Assembly: GCA_018398575.1 (NCBI GenBank)
Contig: JAGTXZ010000018.1
Span: 3,100,001-3,164,000, forward strand
Direction: 5' to 3'
DNA length: 64,000 nucleotides
Source: Ampelomyces quisqualis
Lineage: Eukaryota > Ascomycota > Dothideomycetes > Pleosporales > Phaeosphaeriaceae
Part shown: in pieces, positions 1-10,679 of the stretch
Position numbering within the stretch: position 1 is the stretch's first letter
How the letters are laid out: each line of letters begins with the position of its first letter
Notes under the pieces: model-generated
The model's input: the letters and a program-made list of their open reading frames with translations, nothing else
What the model was told of the DNA's origin: nothing
The model's database searches: none
Translations under genes and position numbers: made by a program

Positions 1-405
1 CGCTTCTCTGGAAACCTACTGCAGAAGGCTGCTCCCGACAGGCTCGATGGTGACCACATGGACACTTCTAGTGATGGCTCATCTTCTAAGGATCGTCGCG
101 ATTCTGAGCAGGACAGCTTACATCACAACGTCAACCAGCTCAACATCCACTCACCCAAGGTTGACCCTGCTCTTCGCTCCCCCAGTGTAATCTCGGATGC
201 TACAGAGACTGGTGAACAATCTCAGCAGTCCTGGGTTGAGAACATCCGCGTCATCGAGCGCCTCAGAGCTTACCTGAAGGAGAGGCTTGATGCACATGAC
301 TTTTCAGATGAGGAGACCGAAGAGAAGGAAGAACGTCACTTGGAAGATGACGATGCGCATAGCTTATATCCCGTCCTTCGTGCTGTTCAAGAAGGCCGCG
401 AGTAA
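1..405 (+). CDS. 3' end of an unidentified gene (C-terminal 134 residues)
   Basis: The frame is open from base 1 to a TAA at 403-405, so this is the last exon, or part of it, of a gene that begins outside the window. The visible part starts with a polar, Ser/Asp-rich stretch (linker-like). It continues into an amphipathic helical segment around SWVENIRVIERLRAYLKERL, a strongly acidic run (DEETEEKEER) and a short tail ending SLYPVLRAVQEGRE. No catalytic motif or signal peptide is visible. Acidic and coiled-coil-like C-termini of this kind occur in fungal transcriptional regulators, but I do not recognise the family. Reading frame and stop are clear; identity is unknown. Confidence 0.75.
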   Translation, partial: RFSGNLLQKAAPDRLDGDHMDTSSDGSSSKDRRDSEQDSLHHNVNQLNIHSPKVDPALRSPSVISDATETGEQSQQSWVENIRVIERLRAYLKERLDAHDFSDEETEEKEERHLEDDDAHSLYPVLRAVQEGRE

Positions 406-1011
406 ACTCTACCACGTAAATTTGTGCGGTTTTGTGATGAGCTACTACACGCTGGCGCTGTGCGGCGTTCGGCGTTCAAACACTCTCATGGATGGGTGCC
501 CATGATCGGAAGTTCAAGATTTTGTAGGCACATTTGTGGCGGTGACTGTTGCTTTAGCATGGTCACCCCTTTGATGGCTTGTTGTTTTCCCGCGAGTTCC
601 ACACATGGCAGTGTGTAAATTTATGATTCCCCATTCTTCAATTTGAATTGCGACCCTCAGCTCGCTTCCGCGGTGTGATCAGTCATGAAAACGTTGTTGC
701 CTATCCATATCTTATCAACTGCCGAGCATGTGACAATTTTCTAGGTTCGCTCCATTCCCCCACATCTGCCCCCCGCGAGGAACGTTGGAACAAGCCTTCC
801 CCACGCTCTTACCCGGTATCGTCTAGATCGTCTGGTAGCATAATGTGCCATGATCGCCTCACTCGGGTCCACGAATGCCTTTCATCTCAACTGACTTGAT
901 TCCAGCTTCGTCACATTTACATTCCAGCTCCACACTGAAACTTGATTGCTATTGCACCACTTATCTTGCACTCATCAGCTGACACATTGCCACATCACCT
1001 TGACCACCAGA
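406..1011. other. Intergenic: 3' UTR and promoter
   Basis: Between the stop of the first gene and the ATG of the DUF3602 gene. Short ATG ORFs here (424-618, 648-899) have no protein-like composition. The last 100 bases are pyrimidine/CA-rich, as is usual for a fungal 5' UTR. I see no RNA gene or repeat. Confidence 0.6.
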
Positions 1012-1580
1012 ATGGCTTACGGGCGTGGAGGCGCAGGAAACATCTTGCAGGCGAAGGAGGAGAGCAAGAAGATAGCTGAGGTCAGTGCTGCTATCGCTAC
1101 GTGCGCTCAGGATTTCAAGGTCTAAGTTTAACAAGGTTCTAGGACGTCGAAGCGAACCGCGCGTCATCATCTACTACCGCACATCCTGCGCAACCGACCG
1201 CACAGCAACCCTCTGACTACGCACATATGGGTCGTGGAGGTGCTGGTAATTGGTACGAACCCAAAGAGCTCCAAAAAGACGGCACCTTCACACAACCCTC
1301 CAACGCGACCGCTATACCCACAGCCTCGAAGCCGCATATAAGCACACCATGGCATCCTGAAGGACAGGAATTGCCCGTTGCACGTTCAGGACGTGGCGGC
1401 GCTGGGAACTTTGTGTGGAGGAGTGAGGAGCAGACGAGAAGGGAGAGGGAGGGCAGGGAGCTGGATGAGCTGAAGAAGAAGGCAGTTGTTAGTTGGGAGG
1501 TGGAAAGGGATGTCGAGGCGGTGTTGGTGAGACCTGGGGCGGCGAGGTTGGGAGAAGATAAGTTAGGGAGAGGATGGTGA
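1012..1580 (+). CDS. DUF3602 protein with three GRGGAGN motifs
   Basis: Two exons, 1012-1080 and 1143-1580, encode 168 residues. The intron of 62 bases (GTCAGT...TAG, with a TTTAAC branch-like site) is in phase 0. The ATG at 1012 is chosen because it puts a copy of the GRGGAGN motif at residues 4-10; further copies fall at 53-59 and 106-112. This repeated motif is the signature of the small fungal DUF3602 family (Pfam PF12223), whose function is unknown. The C-terminal third is charged (Arg/Glu/Lys-rich) and probably helical. There is no signal peptide or membrane segment. The protein is presumably cytoplasmic or nuclear; no enzymatic residues are visible. Confidence 0.85.
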
Positions 1581-2111
1581 GGTATCTTGTTGGGATGGGG
1601 ACTGCTGAAACTTGCAAGCTAGAAAAACCTTGACGCTGGATTCGTGAGAGCCTAGGGGTCATCATCTGGACATGATATAGCGATGGAATCAGCAGGAAGA
1701 AATACCATCCATCACTTCCATTTCAAATGCTGATACCGTAGTGATATGCGCTCCACGATACGTCTTGCCTGCAAGAGGAGATTTGGAACAGATCCAAAGA
1801 CTTATGTGTCCTGCGTTCGGCACCGAATGTAGGAGAAATCAAATGCTTTGGGATCCTCTTTGCAACGAGACACCCTTGCAGCATGCGCCGACTTGGTCAA
1901 TGTCGCGGGCAGTTACACAGCGACTTGTCCTTGCAGCTGACGTTGCTTCCTGTTTTGGTGATGAGGGGCCGTGCGCGTTTGTTGTGTCTTGGCGGACCAT
2001 GACGATGTAGCCGGCAGCACACACAACCACTCCCCACCCACAGACCACCTTAATCTCCGCTTGACTGCTTTTTAACGGTTGGAATACAGTCGCCCAAAAC
2101 TCAAAGCCAGT
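1581..2111. other. Intergenic
   Basis: No convincing gene. An open frame at 1741-2010 starts with GTG, has biased and non-protein-like composition, and overlaps an opposing frame, so it is treated as chance. The final 100 bases are the likely promoter and 5' UTR of the next gene. Confidence 0.5.
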
Positions 2112-4410
2112 ATGGCACGCCGTTCAGCTCGGCTGCTCAAGGTATGTAGTCGCGATCGCTTTCATCTCACATGTGGGTTGTTTACATCTGCTAATGCAAG
2201 CTCTACAGCAGTCCACGCCCACCCGCGAGACCTCTGCCAGGTCGAGTGACGATGATAGCTGGATGACTGCGGATTCTCCACCACACGCAGCTTTGCCATC
2301 GCTTCCCGAATTGCCTGACTTACCAGATCCGTCGGTCAAGACACCGCAAAAGCCCGCCGTCGCGGAGCGCAAGCCTGCTTCGAAGCCCCCACATGCGACC
2401 TCTACGCCAACAATCGTGAAGAACAAGTCATCGCAGTCGCTATTGCCGACTAAGGCCAGCCGCACGCCTACAAATCGCACACCCATCAAGCCCGCGGGCC
2501 AAGAAATGCACCCCGCGCATCACCACGCGAGCACGGCAAAGGTCCTTGACGAGGCACGCTGGCTTGGTTTCCAGGCATTGGGCGCGCATACCGCACCCTC
2601 AAAGGTCGCCGCCGCGAACCCTGGCACGCCTTCGAAGACTCCTGTGCCCACGTCTGCCGCAGCCACGGCCCGAATCGAATCGTCGCCCGACTTCCGGTTC
2701 CGCTTCAAGTCCCCGTTCGCAGGCTTCTCCAAGAGCTCGAAGCCAGACGAAAAGGCACTTAGTCCGAGCACGCGCAACTTGCTGAAGGAAATGAATGGCG
2801 GAGAGACACCGGGTGGAAGTCGCGCACTCTTTGGCGCAACTCACTTTTCTTCCAAAGCAGATGTTTCCCCGGAGCGCAAAAAGGCGGAACCCAAGGGCAA
2901 GATGGCTCGCTTTAGTGACGTTCATATGCAGCAGTTCAAGAAGATGGACTCGATCGCAAACCACGCTTCGGCCTTCCGCGCTGATCCTACTCGATTCAAG
3001 CCAGTGGTGGCCCAGCCTCTGAAGAAATCACCTTCGAAGCCTGATCTGGCGAAGCCGGAGGTGGGCAAGCTGAAGCGCACTCAGTCGAAGATGGACATGA
3101 CGGATTCGGGCAGCAAGATACCGCCCACACCTCTCAAGCGAACCCAGTCCAAGGCGGATCTTGCTGGTTCTAGCTTACCGCGCTCCCAGTCTACCGTCCG
3201 TCTCGTTGCTTCCGCGCGCGACAGCCGTCCCGCATCGCGTGATGGACCCGTTGATATCAACCCAGCGGCAAAGCGCGTGAAGCGCACAGAGGTTGATGAC
3301 GCTGCTACTACCCGGCCCATGTCTCGCGATGGGAAAGCCGGATCTGTTGCGCCTGGAGCACTTACGCCTGCACGCAAGATTACCTCCCAGACTGCCTTAC
3401 CTCGTCTTGCGTCTCGGCTGATGACGCCGACAAAATCTTCTATGGCCCGTTCTCAGAGTGTGAAGGCTCTAAAATCGACTTCCATGATACCGTCTGCAGC
3501 AAAATCGCCGTCCACTAACAACCTGTTTTCGCCGACCAACGTTGCCCAAGCTTTACGGGATGGGGCTGTTGAGAATATGCGCAAGGTGAGTCACCTGAGG
3601 TCAACTATGCTGTACCCGCTGACCATTCTCCCGCAGGCCAACCAGAACCTGCAGCGCGTGCGATCCATTCTCCGTACTCCCAGCCGCAAGTTCTCGGACG
3701 ATCCCGTCCAGATTGCTGCTGGTACTCACATGTCCCCACCAGCACCTCTAAACTTCAACAAGGCTTTACCTCCCATGCCAGCTACAGCACCTGTTCGGAA
3801 GCACGTGAACTTCACCAGCAGCACCCTAGAGCGGGCAGCAAGTGGTGAGCTTGGAAAGTCTCCTTCGCCGGTGAAGCTTAGGGCAGGAAGCGAAATGCCT
3901 GCCGGCGCAGTCATCTATCCTACTCTTGCGAACGTTCAGTACCCGGAGCTAGACCAGGAGCCTCAGTCGCCAGCTGCTTCGCCATCTCGCCGTCTTACTT
4001 TCGGTGGAGCGACTCCGAACCACCCGCGTTCTTTCTCCTTCGAGTCTGGCAAGGCAGTCAACTTTGGCAAGTCCGCGTCTTTTCTTACACTGGTAGCTAC
4101 CGGCTAATATCCTACCTCAGGTCCCGCATCTACTGGTACCATTCGTATGGTCCGCAAGAGTGATATACCATCTTTTGCTGAAGGCAAGAAGCGCAAACTT
4201 GACACTGTGCAGGAAACGTCCGACAAAGAGAATGACGAGCCGGTCGAAGATGAATTCCGTTCTGCAAAGAAGATGAAGGCCACACCTGCTACTCCTTCGA
4301 AGACCCCTGCCAGCTCCAGCAAGTTGCCGCGCCGTACGCCAAACCGTGGTAGCGCGATCAGCAAGTCACGACTTGCTTTTCTCGCGACCCCCAGGCGGGG
4401 CAAGGCTTAA
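2112..4410 (+). CDS. Conserved fungal Ser/Thr/Pro/Lys-rich protein (708 aa), possibly cell-cycle related
   Basis: Four exons: 2112-2141, 2209-3585, 3637-4066 and 4121-4410. Introns 1 and 2 are GT-AG; intron 2 is 51 bases and in frame, so it reads through as an ORF. The third intron starts with GCAAGT and ends CTCAG (GC-AG type); removing it joins ...VNFG to PASTG in frame and avoids the TAA at 4105. The protein is mostly low-complexity and basic, with many SP/TP sites and two similar motifs, LKRTQSKMDM and LKRTQSKADL. A better-conserved block reads MQQFKKMDSIANHASAFRAD. A basic NLS-like KRVKR, a GKKRKL patch and a KEN tripeptide (about residues 648-650) near the C-terminus would suit a nuclear, cell-cycle-regulated protein. 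That is inference; I do not recognise the family. Confidence 0.85.
4067..4120 (+). other. GC-AG intron
   Basis: The 54-base intron begins GCAAGT, the consensus of the rare GC-AG class, and ends CTACCTCAG. A GCTAAT branch-like site lies about 15 bases from the acceptor. Among the nearby candidate GT donors, none gives both the correct phase and a good consensus. The C-donor choice restores an uninterrupted protein to the stop at 4408-4410. Confidence 0.75.
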
Positions 4411-5117
4411 GGCATCACTCACTGGTGCTTGCAGAGCTGTTTCTTTCTGTGTAATTTGGCCCTGGTGCCTTTTCGTGAACAAGCACGCACGTCAAGAGAT
4501 GTCATGTCTCCCGTCGTTTCCCATCTCTCACTTTCTTTTCAATGTCACGACATGTGGGCGGCAATAGGTCGGCGAAATGGTGGTGTACTTGGTGGTAAAA
4601 CTTTCCTTGTTTCTCTCTCGTACGTCTCCGCTCGGAGTTGCATATCATGACATGACTTTCATGAACATACCTATAGCGTACATGTGTATAACATAATGAA
4701 TGGAGGAGCAGTCACCTTGATAAATGCGTCATGCTGCGTGACACATGTGCTCGCAAGGATGCCCTAGTGACTCGAAGCGCGGCGTTTGTCAAGCATCTGG
4801 CAATCTTGAATCGGAATGCAACCGCTCAAAGTCGGCTCGAGATGTGAAGCATAGACCGCATAGATAGACCACATGAACGAGACCGGTACTCCAGTAGGGA
4901 TACCTCATGCAGTGTGACTAAGCGTGGACCCTTCTTTTCCGAGTCTCGCATGGCGGCGTGCGCGTGCATCATTTTCCGGCAAGCCTTTCGCTGGCTTACA
5001 GAACCCCACACCGCAAGTCTTCACCAGAGCACCTTCCTAGCTGCTTACTACGTCATTCAGCAAGCGCGTCAGCCCTGCTCTATCTTTAGCAGGGCAAGTG
5101 AATAGCAAGCCTCCATC
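4411..5117. other. Intergenic / possible upstream exon of the BAG gene
   Basis: 3' UTR of the previous gene and upstream region of the BAG gene. Short ORFs (4429-4650, 4914-5105) look like chance. The region 4950-5110 could hide a small first exon of the BAG gene: there is an ATGGCGGCG at 4950 and possible acceptors near 5058-5110. No convincing donor-acceptor pair was found. Confidence 0.4.
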
Positions 5118-6416
5118 GTGGCGTCGCTAAAAACTCTGGTTGACGACGTGAAGAAGTCCTTTGACTTCCTCAAAAGTCACCCTCTATTCGGCACCACCTC
5201 AACTCCCGCTGCCACCGGCGAACAGCATCTTCCAACAGACGTCTTCTCCAAGGCCACTCAGTTTCTGCACCAGACAAGCGCTCACGACCTCGTCGAATTT
5301 GTCACGCATCCACGACTCGACGACCCCACGTACTTCACCACACTTGGTGTCGCATTAGCAGCTGTCTTCGTCACCATGTCCTGGTTCTCTCGCGCTGGCG
5401 GCGGCGGCTGGGGAGGGCGATTCTCTCCATTCGGCCGCCCAGGCAACTCGCCGAATGCTGGCGTAGTCAACGATTCAGACTTCTCGTACATCACCAACGA
5501 AGACTTGCGGAGGAATGATGCCGCCCAGGCTCCAGAGATCGTAGACTGGGACGATAAGAACCCCGACCGGAATACGGACGTTCTTGTGTTTAAGGAGAAG
5601 CGCACAAATTATCCCACACATTTCCCGGCACACACCATACGCGATGGAGACCTGAAGATCAGCACCGTGCGACAGGCGGCTGCGAAGAAGCTGGGCATCG
5701 ACGATCCGCGACGGATACGCATGTTCTACAAAGGTCGCAACCTGAAGCACGACGAGCGAAGCGCACGCGAGGAGGGCCTGCGAGGCGACGGCACCGGCAG
5801 CGAGATTCTTGTTACTGTCGGCGAAGCACCAGTTGGGGGCTTCGCACCAGGAGCAGAACATACAGGACAGCGTGCGTGGAGCGAGGGCGAGGACGAGGAA
5901 GACGACGACGACGAGGTCGACTCGGGCGCAAACAGCTCGGGCAAGAAGAAGCCGCGCAAGCGAGGTGGCAAGAAGAACAAGAAGAAGGGCGCGTCCTCCG
6001 CCAACGCTTCCGGCACCTCGACTCCTGGATACATCGGGCAAGGCGCTGGCTCGGAATACCTCCCCATCCCTTCTCACATCAACGCCCAACCACGCCCTAC
6101 ATCTGCACCACCGCAGAGCGCCCCTCGCGCAGCTACACCCCAGACACCGTTGGCGAAACTTGATGCCATCGCTAGCAAGTTCCGAACCGAATTCGTGCCC
6201 GTCGCCGTGCAATACATGAACAACCCGCCCGAAGAGAAAGCGAAGAGGGAATTCGAGTACAAGAAGTTGAGCGAGTCGATTCTCACGCAGATCATCTTCA
6301 AGCTGGATGGTGTGGAGACGGAAGGCGATTCGGAAGCGAGACTGCAGAGGAAGGCGTTGGTCAAAGAGGTTCAGGGCATGCTGAGCAAGCTGGACGAGGT
6401 CGGCAAGGCTGGCTAG
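5118..6416 (+). CDS. BAG-domain Hsp70 co-chaperone with membrane anchor and ubiquitin-like domain
   Basis: Single open frame of 432 codons. Order of parts: a hydrophobic segment at residues 72-90 (TYFTTLGVALAAVFVTMSWF), a Gly-rich linker, a ubiquitin-like domain at about 153-236, an acidic run 256-268, a lysine-rich NLS-like patch 276-290, and a C-terminal BAG domain at about 343-429. BAG domains bind the Hsp70 ATPase domain and act as nucleotide-exchange factors. An N-terminal membrane anchor recalls yeast Snl1 and the membrane-anchored BAG-type proteins of fission yeast, which sit at the ER/nuclear envelope. The frame's first codon at 5118 is GTG, with an in-frame stop at 5103, and the next in-frame ATG (residue 87) lies inside the membrane segment. 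The true start is therefore a short upstream exon, a non-AUG codon, or an ATG lost to variation or error. Confidence 0.85.
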   Translation: MASLKTLVDDVKKSFDFLKSHPLFGTTSTPAATGEQHLPTDVFSKATQFLHQTSAHDLVEFVTHPRLDDPTYFTTLGVALAAVFVTMSWFSRAGGGGWGGRFSPFGRPGNSPNAGVVNDSDFSYITNEDLRRNDAAQAPEIVDWDDKNPDRNTDVLVFKEKRTNYPTHFPAHTIRDGDLKISTVRQAAAKKLGIDDPRRIRMFYKGRNLKHDERSAREEGLRGDGTGSEILVTVGEAPVGGFAPGAEHTGQRAWSEGEDEEDDDDEVDSGANSSGKKKPRKRGGKKNKKKGASSANASGTSTPGYIGQGAGSEYLPIPSHINAQPRPTSAPPQSAPRAATPQTPLAKLDAIASKFRTEFVPVAVQYMNNPPEEKAKREFEYKKLSESILTQIIFKLDGVETEGDSEARLQRKALVKEVQGMLSKLDEVGKAG

Positions 6417-7093
6417 ATGCTGAGACGATATCACGCTTTGGCGCCGATTGGGTGGAGGTCAAGATAGGTAACCTCCATGCCTATATCACGCAGATCCCGC
6501 CGTGCCGCGAATTCTACGGGGTACCTTAATTTAAACGATGTTTAATCCAACGTACGTTACTGTAAAAATGTGTCGTACATTATCTTATGCAGATGAACCG
6601 CCCTCTTAATACAAGGATTACAATAAAGCTCTCGTATACACGCTCATCCAGAAATAGTCTCTCTAAGAGGGCAGACTCTGCCATCGCCATCAAGTGTTTA
6701 AGCTCAAGCTCCATCGGCTCTTCCACTCTTGTATAGACTTACACAAGCTTGAAACACTTTTGCCAAGGCCACCAAGTCGTTGCCAGCCCCCAGGGCAGGC
6801 GTGGCGTTCATCATAACGCCTAAATGCATCCCACAGCGCCAGTAATGACCCTAACCCTCGACACGATTCCAGAATCCCTCCTTGTCCCCGAGGCCCCATG
6901 AAATAATGCCTACGAACCGCGCCCAAAGTACGACTCCAACACCGCCCTAGACTACACTTGACAAGACGTCTAGCTCTCTCCTTCCTCTACCAAATCCCAC
7001 TGCAACCTTCCCCGCGAAACCCTCTGGTAGGCCGGGTGAGCAGGTGTACCGTGTATCACCCCCCCCGCCCCCCTGATCTTCTACAATATAGAG
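6417..7093. other. Intergenic
   Basis: 3' region of the BAG gene, then low-information sequence. A C8-G-C6 homopolymer tract lies near 7059-7073. A minus-strand ORF at 6690-6926 has no protein-like character. No RNA gene seen. Confidence 0.5.
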
Positions 7094-7489
7094 TCACTTT
7101 CTTCGCCACGAGCTACACAAACTACATGCGCCATTGCTCCTTGGACTGCAGTTTTGTGCGGGTTGCCATGTACGTCGAAGGGGCATGTCTAGCATCGACT
7201 GCGAGTCCCGGGCGTGGCGTGGAGCATGCGTTGCAGGACTTGGGCAACGCTGTGCGCGACGATTTGACTGCGGTTGTTGGCGGTGCTGGGTGGTGGTGGC
7301 TGGACAGTCAATGTAGTAGCCGGACAGGACCTTGTGGCGGCGGTCGACGAGCGCGAGGTATTTGGCGTCGTTGCTCTTTTGCGCTGCTGTGGTCGTGTAC
7401 CCGTCGTTTTTTGGGGATGGTGGTGGGCTTAAAAGGGGGATTGTGGTCGTGGGTACTGGCGTTGAGGGAGCGCGTTTTGTGCTGATCAT
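7094..7489 (-). CDS. Hypothetical small protein (doubtful)
   Basis: A 131-codon frame from an ATG at 7489. The first half (Thr/Pro-rich start, then AKYLALVDRRHKVLSGYYI) looks like genuine protein. The second half is Arg/Gln/His/Cys-rich and unstructured, as if the frame had run into an intron or a 3' UTR. Another frame (7308-7580, minus) overlaps it. No domain is recognised. It could be the first exon of a spliced gene or chance coding in a GC-rich patch. Confidence 0.35.
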   Translation of the reverse strand: MISTKRAPSTPVPTTTIPLLSPPPSPKNDGYTTTAAQKSNDAKYLALVDRRHKVLSGYYIDCPATTTQHRQQPQSNRRAQRCPSPATHAPRHARDSQSMLDMPLRRTWQPAQNCSPRSNGACSLCSSWRRK

Positions 7490-8621
7490 TCCAAGTCCAA
7501 GGCTTCTTGTCCAATTCGGAGTGTTTTGGGGTACTCTGGGGTGCCATCGAATGGTTGCTAAATGCAGTCAAATGAGACATCCATGTTCCTTAGCCAGTGT
7601 GATTCTGTACTGGAGGAAGGTGGAGCTCGCCTAATCAAGTTGGTTGAAAATCTGCCACTTGGATAATGGGACGTATCGTCTCTGACCCGGTCTAGCCGAG
7701 GGAAATTGATATGAGGCCAACGTTTTATCCAGTTGATACACCACTGCCTTTCTGCGATTGTGCTGTTCGCCATCTCTCACAAATCCGCTGGTGATGCTCT
7801 TGGACGATTTCTATCGAGATGTTGAAGTGTTCTGCACGATGTCAGTCTGTACAATTACTTGCAAAGAGAAGCAACATGAAAGCTGCCACGTGTATAATCT
7901 GGTCGCTGTGTCCATAGGCTGAATATTGGGTGGTGTGGTACAGAAGTGCGAACTGCAGGGTTATTTCACCCCCTGTCACTCTCTATACTGTTCAATTAGC
8001 TCTTACGACAGTCAAAGACTAGCTATACACAGGTCTTCAATTGTGCCGTTCAGCTCGGTTCTAAGTTCGTACGCGAGAAGAGCCAGCCAAACACCGGGAG
8101 TAGCTTGCTGCTCAACCGTGCTGGCCAAAGTAGCGAGCTCATTGCTTTCTCAGATCGAGCTATCACGTTTCCTTTCCTGCGGTGAGCAAAGATACACTCG
8201 CACCGTGTATTAAAGAGGATTAAATCCAGATGTACACACAGATTAGTGTTGTGTAGCAGAGAAACTCACGTATCCCTACTTGTAGGCTACTTCAAGTACA
8301 TATCGCGTTGGATTACGTCTTGCGTTGTACCTTGCGAAAACATTGGCCATTCGCTTGGTTGCAACTCACCCGACCCTCCTTCGCTTCATCAATACCGACG
8401 GCTAAGGCGATCAGATTAATTCTGTGCATTGGCTTGCGTCAGGTTCACGCAGACCCTGGCGCTAGTGCTGCCGTGTATCTGGACGTGATGTGTGAAGGCA
8501 CAGCAGAGCTGATAGAATCAGATCACCTGTATAACGAATACAAACTTTGTGATCGATGAGAGCAGCAAATATTAAAGCCGTGGAGAAACAAAAGGAGCAG
8601 TTTATTGTTCGATTTAGCAGC
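7490..8621. other. Intergenic
   Basis: About 1.1 kb without a supportable gene. Short ORFs at 7558-7773, 7926-8213 and 8308-8559 have neither introns nor recognisable composition. The right end is the 3' flank of the convergent gaaA-type gene. Nothing else seen. Confidence 0.5.
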
Positions 8622-10197
8622 TCACTTCAGCGACCACACGCCGTTCTCCTCGACTATTTCAATCGGCCTGTTCTCGTCCAATGACCTCCTTCCCGCCTCG
8701 AGAATCGCAGTAGTCGCGATTGTGTTCTTGAGTGTAGGTAGTGGACGAGCATCGAGTTGCTCAAGCGTGAGTTTGCCTTCGTTCAAGCCGTTGACGGCAT
8801 CGATGAACTTTTCAAACGAGATGTATCCGTAGCCAATTTGGCCTGCAAAGTTGCCCTCCTCGTCTGGAGCATACTTCATGTAGAATCTGTAGTTTGATTA
8901 GCGATCCACGCTACAATGGTTTGAAAAAGATACGTACGGGTTATACCAGAGGAGACCGGTGTCGTCGTCGGTGACATCGTATCCTCGCTTGGCTTGGTTG
9001 ACGCGAATTTCTCCTTTGGACGCCATGTAGTGGAAATACTGATTTGAGTGCACGCCCGCCTTCTGTGGCGCAGCCCAACCTGCTGTGTAGACACCAGTTG
9101 CGCGTTTGCTCGAGTCATCTTTCTTCACCCAGTCGGTAAGGAGTGTTATGGTGTCTTCAGTGGATGGATCGCATCCTAGTGTGGTGGCGATGCCCTTTGC
9201 TCCGCTTGCCATGACCCGCACCGGCTTGTACTCGGGGATCATGGATTCGTTGATGTCGATGTGATGAGAGTTGAGGTAGTATGAGATATCGCTGTCCTTG
9301 CCTGCCCATGCCTTAAAAGTCTCCAGCTGGCTCCTAATTTGATGGTTAGATATCTTGCGACCATTAAAGGTGCGAATAGCTTACTTTGGCTGACTCATGT
9401 ACGAGTAGAAATAGTTGAAATCTCCTAATTTCTGAGCGCGGAATCGTGCATCCGCGTACGCAGGATCGTATCGTTTGTGGTGCTCCACGTACACGAACAC
9501 ATTATGCTTCTTTGCCAATGCAAGCAGATCTTGGTGGTGCTCCAGTAATTTGACTGCTGGCTTTGTGATGAGGACGTGAATCCCGCGCTCGATCGCGTAT
9601 TGGGCGATTGGGTAATGTGTAGTGTCTGGGGTGAAAATCGTGACTATGAGAGGTTAGTGGTTGTGCTCACTGGCTGTTTCGCAACCTTGACATACTCGCA
9701 CTGCCCTTCGGTAGGGCGTCTATTGCGGTCTTGTAAGCATCTGGGTCGGTCTTTCCTTCCTTGGGGTATTCGTCGAATGAAACATCTAGACCGTTGTACG
9801 CCTCGGAGATGTTCTTCTGCAGGTGCTCGCCTATGCATCATCAGGATCCCAGGCCAATCAGCTCTGGAGCTCGAGACTCACGGATTGCGGGAAATTTGCC
9901 GCCCGAGACGCCAACCATGGACAGCTTTCCAACTTTGCCACGTCTTCGAAGATCGAATAGGGTCAATCCCACTACACCGACTTTCTTATCGGACTTTGAC
10001 GCGCCACCTCCTACGAATCCTGTCGTGTACTCTCCCGTGCCGACCTGGAGGTCTTGTCAGCTTTCGGCAGCAATGTTGTAGATATTTGCGGCCGATTCAG
10101 GCTCACGAGTAAGAAAAAGCATGAACATTGCGTGTCGAGAATATAGTGCAGGGTGGGGTGAACATAGACGTACCATGAGAACCTCTGGTGGCGCCAT
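8622..10197 (-). CDS. gaaA: D-galacturonate reductase, GaaA type (Gfo/Idh/MocA family)
   Basis: Six exons on the minus strand, complement(8622-8886, 8938-9333, 9385-9643, 9696-9830, 9882-10044, 10174-10197), give 413 residues. Four introns are 51-52 bases and the first is 129; all are GT-AG and keep frame. The N-terminal Rossmann motif VGTGEYTTGFVGG begins at residue 9. The TKP motif of Gfo/Idh/MocA oxidoreductases follows, then the conserved VYVEHHKRYDP block. Family knowledge: the Aspergillus niger/Botrytis GaaA/GAR2 enzyme reduces D-galacturonate to L-galactonate with NAD(P)H, the first step of cytosolic pectin-sugar catabolism. The assignment rests on this motif pattern and on the divergent neighbour encoding the step-3 aldolase, the arrangement known for gaaA/gaaC in Aspergillus. 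A related dehydrogenase of the same family is the alternative. Confidence 0.88.
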
Positions 10198-10627
10198 TGT
10201 AGCTGATTTTGGTCAACGCAAGCAGACGTGACTATCAATTGCTTGATGTGTAGCTTCTGCGAGCTGTTTGAGGGAAGCGGGTGTAGTGAAGTTCAATGTT
10301 TGGGGCAGCGCATTCACTACACTTTCTACATGCAGACGCCGCGGCCTTTGAACAAGTCCAAGCTTCCTTGACTGGGGTAAGCTGGAATCACATTTTCCCA
10401 TCAGCGAGCGATGAGGGGCACTTTGGAGGGGCTGATGCGCTCACACAATGTGCTGCAGTTTTCCCGGATCCCGCGGCCGGATGACTGTATGCTGCTCCAG
10501 ACGTCAACTGAGTGTCTATGGCGCATATGAGAGCGACTTTGTGTTGTCTGCGCGGTGTTCACGGCCTTGAGATTTGGTCCTGACGGCATATGCGGATGTC
10601 GACGCTCCAGTTCCGAGGGCCGCTTTT

Positions 10628-10652
10628 CCCCAGGCCAAGACACGCACCCCAC
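10628..10652. promoter_or_regulatory. Two CreA-type carbon-repression sites
   Basis: CCCCAG at 10,628-10,633 and CCCCAC at 10,647-10,652 are reverse complements of CTGGGG and GTGGGG. Both fit the CreA consensus SYGGRG. A third CTGGGG lies at 10,372-10,377. Paired CreA sites next to the inducer element would suit glucose repression of galacturonate catabolism. Single CreA sites are common by chance, so the weight lies in the clustering. Confidence 0.5.
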
Positions 10653-10662
10653 GCGACAGTCC

Positions 10663-10668
10663 CACGTG
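10663..10668. promoter_or_regulatory. CACGTG E-box
   Basis: A palindromic CACGTG two bases from the galacturonate-response element. It is a potential bHLH site; it may be chance. Confidence 0.3.
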
Positions 10669-10670
10669 TC

Positions 10671-10679
10671 ATTGGTGGA
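10671..10679 (-). promoter_or_regulatory. Galacturonic-acid-responsive element (GARE)
   Basis: ATTGGTGGA on the plus strand is TCCACCAAT on the minus strand, an exact match to the GARE consensus TCCNCCAAT bound by the Zn2Cys6 activator GaaR in Aspergillus and Botrytis. It lies 474 bases from the gaaA start and 514 from the gaaC start, close to the middle of the shared promoter. I found no second copy in this promoter. Confidence 0.7.

Noticed and set aside
1741..2010. Open frame of 89 codons, plus strand
   Set aside because: GTG start, no protein-like composition, overlapped by another frame; chance.
4093..4120. 28-base GT-AG intron in the 708-aa protein gene
   Set aside because: Too short for splicing and gives the wrong phase; the GC-AG intron solves both.
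5475..6434. 319-codon minus-strand ORF across the BAG gene
   Set aside because: Shadow of the BAG gene: the plus strand has recognisable UBL and BAG domains, while the minus-strand product is Leu/Arg/Cys-rich without domains.
7055..7075. C8-G-C6 tract as a telomere-like or G-quadruplex element
   Set aside because: A single imperfect tract without repeated G-runs or TTAGGG units; a simple homopolymer.
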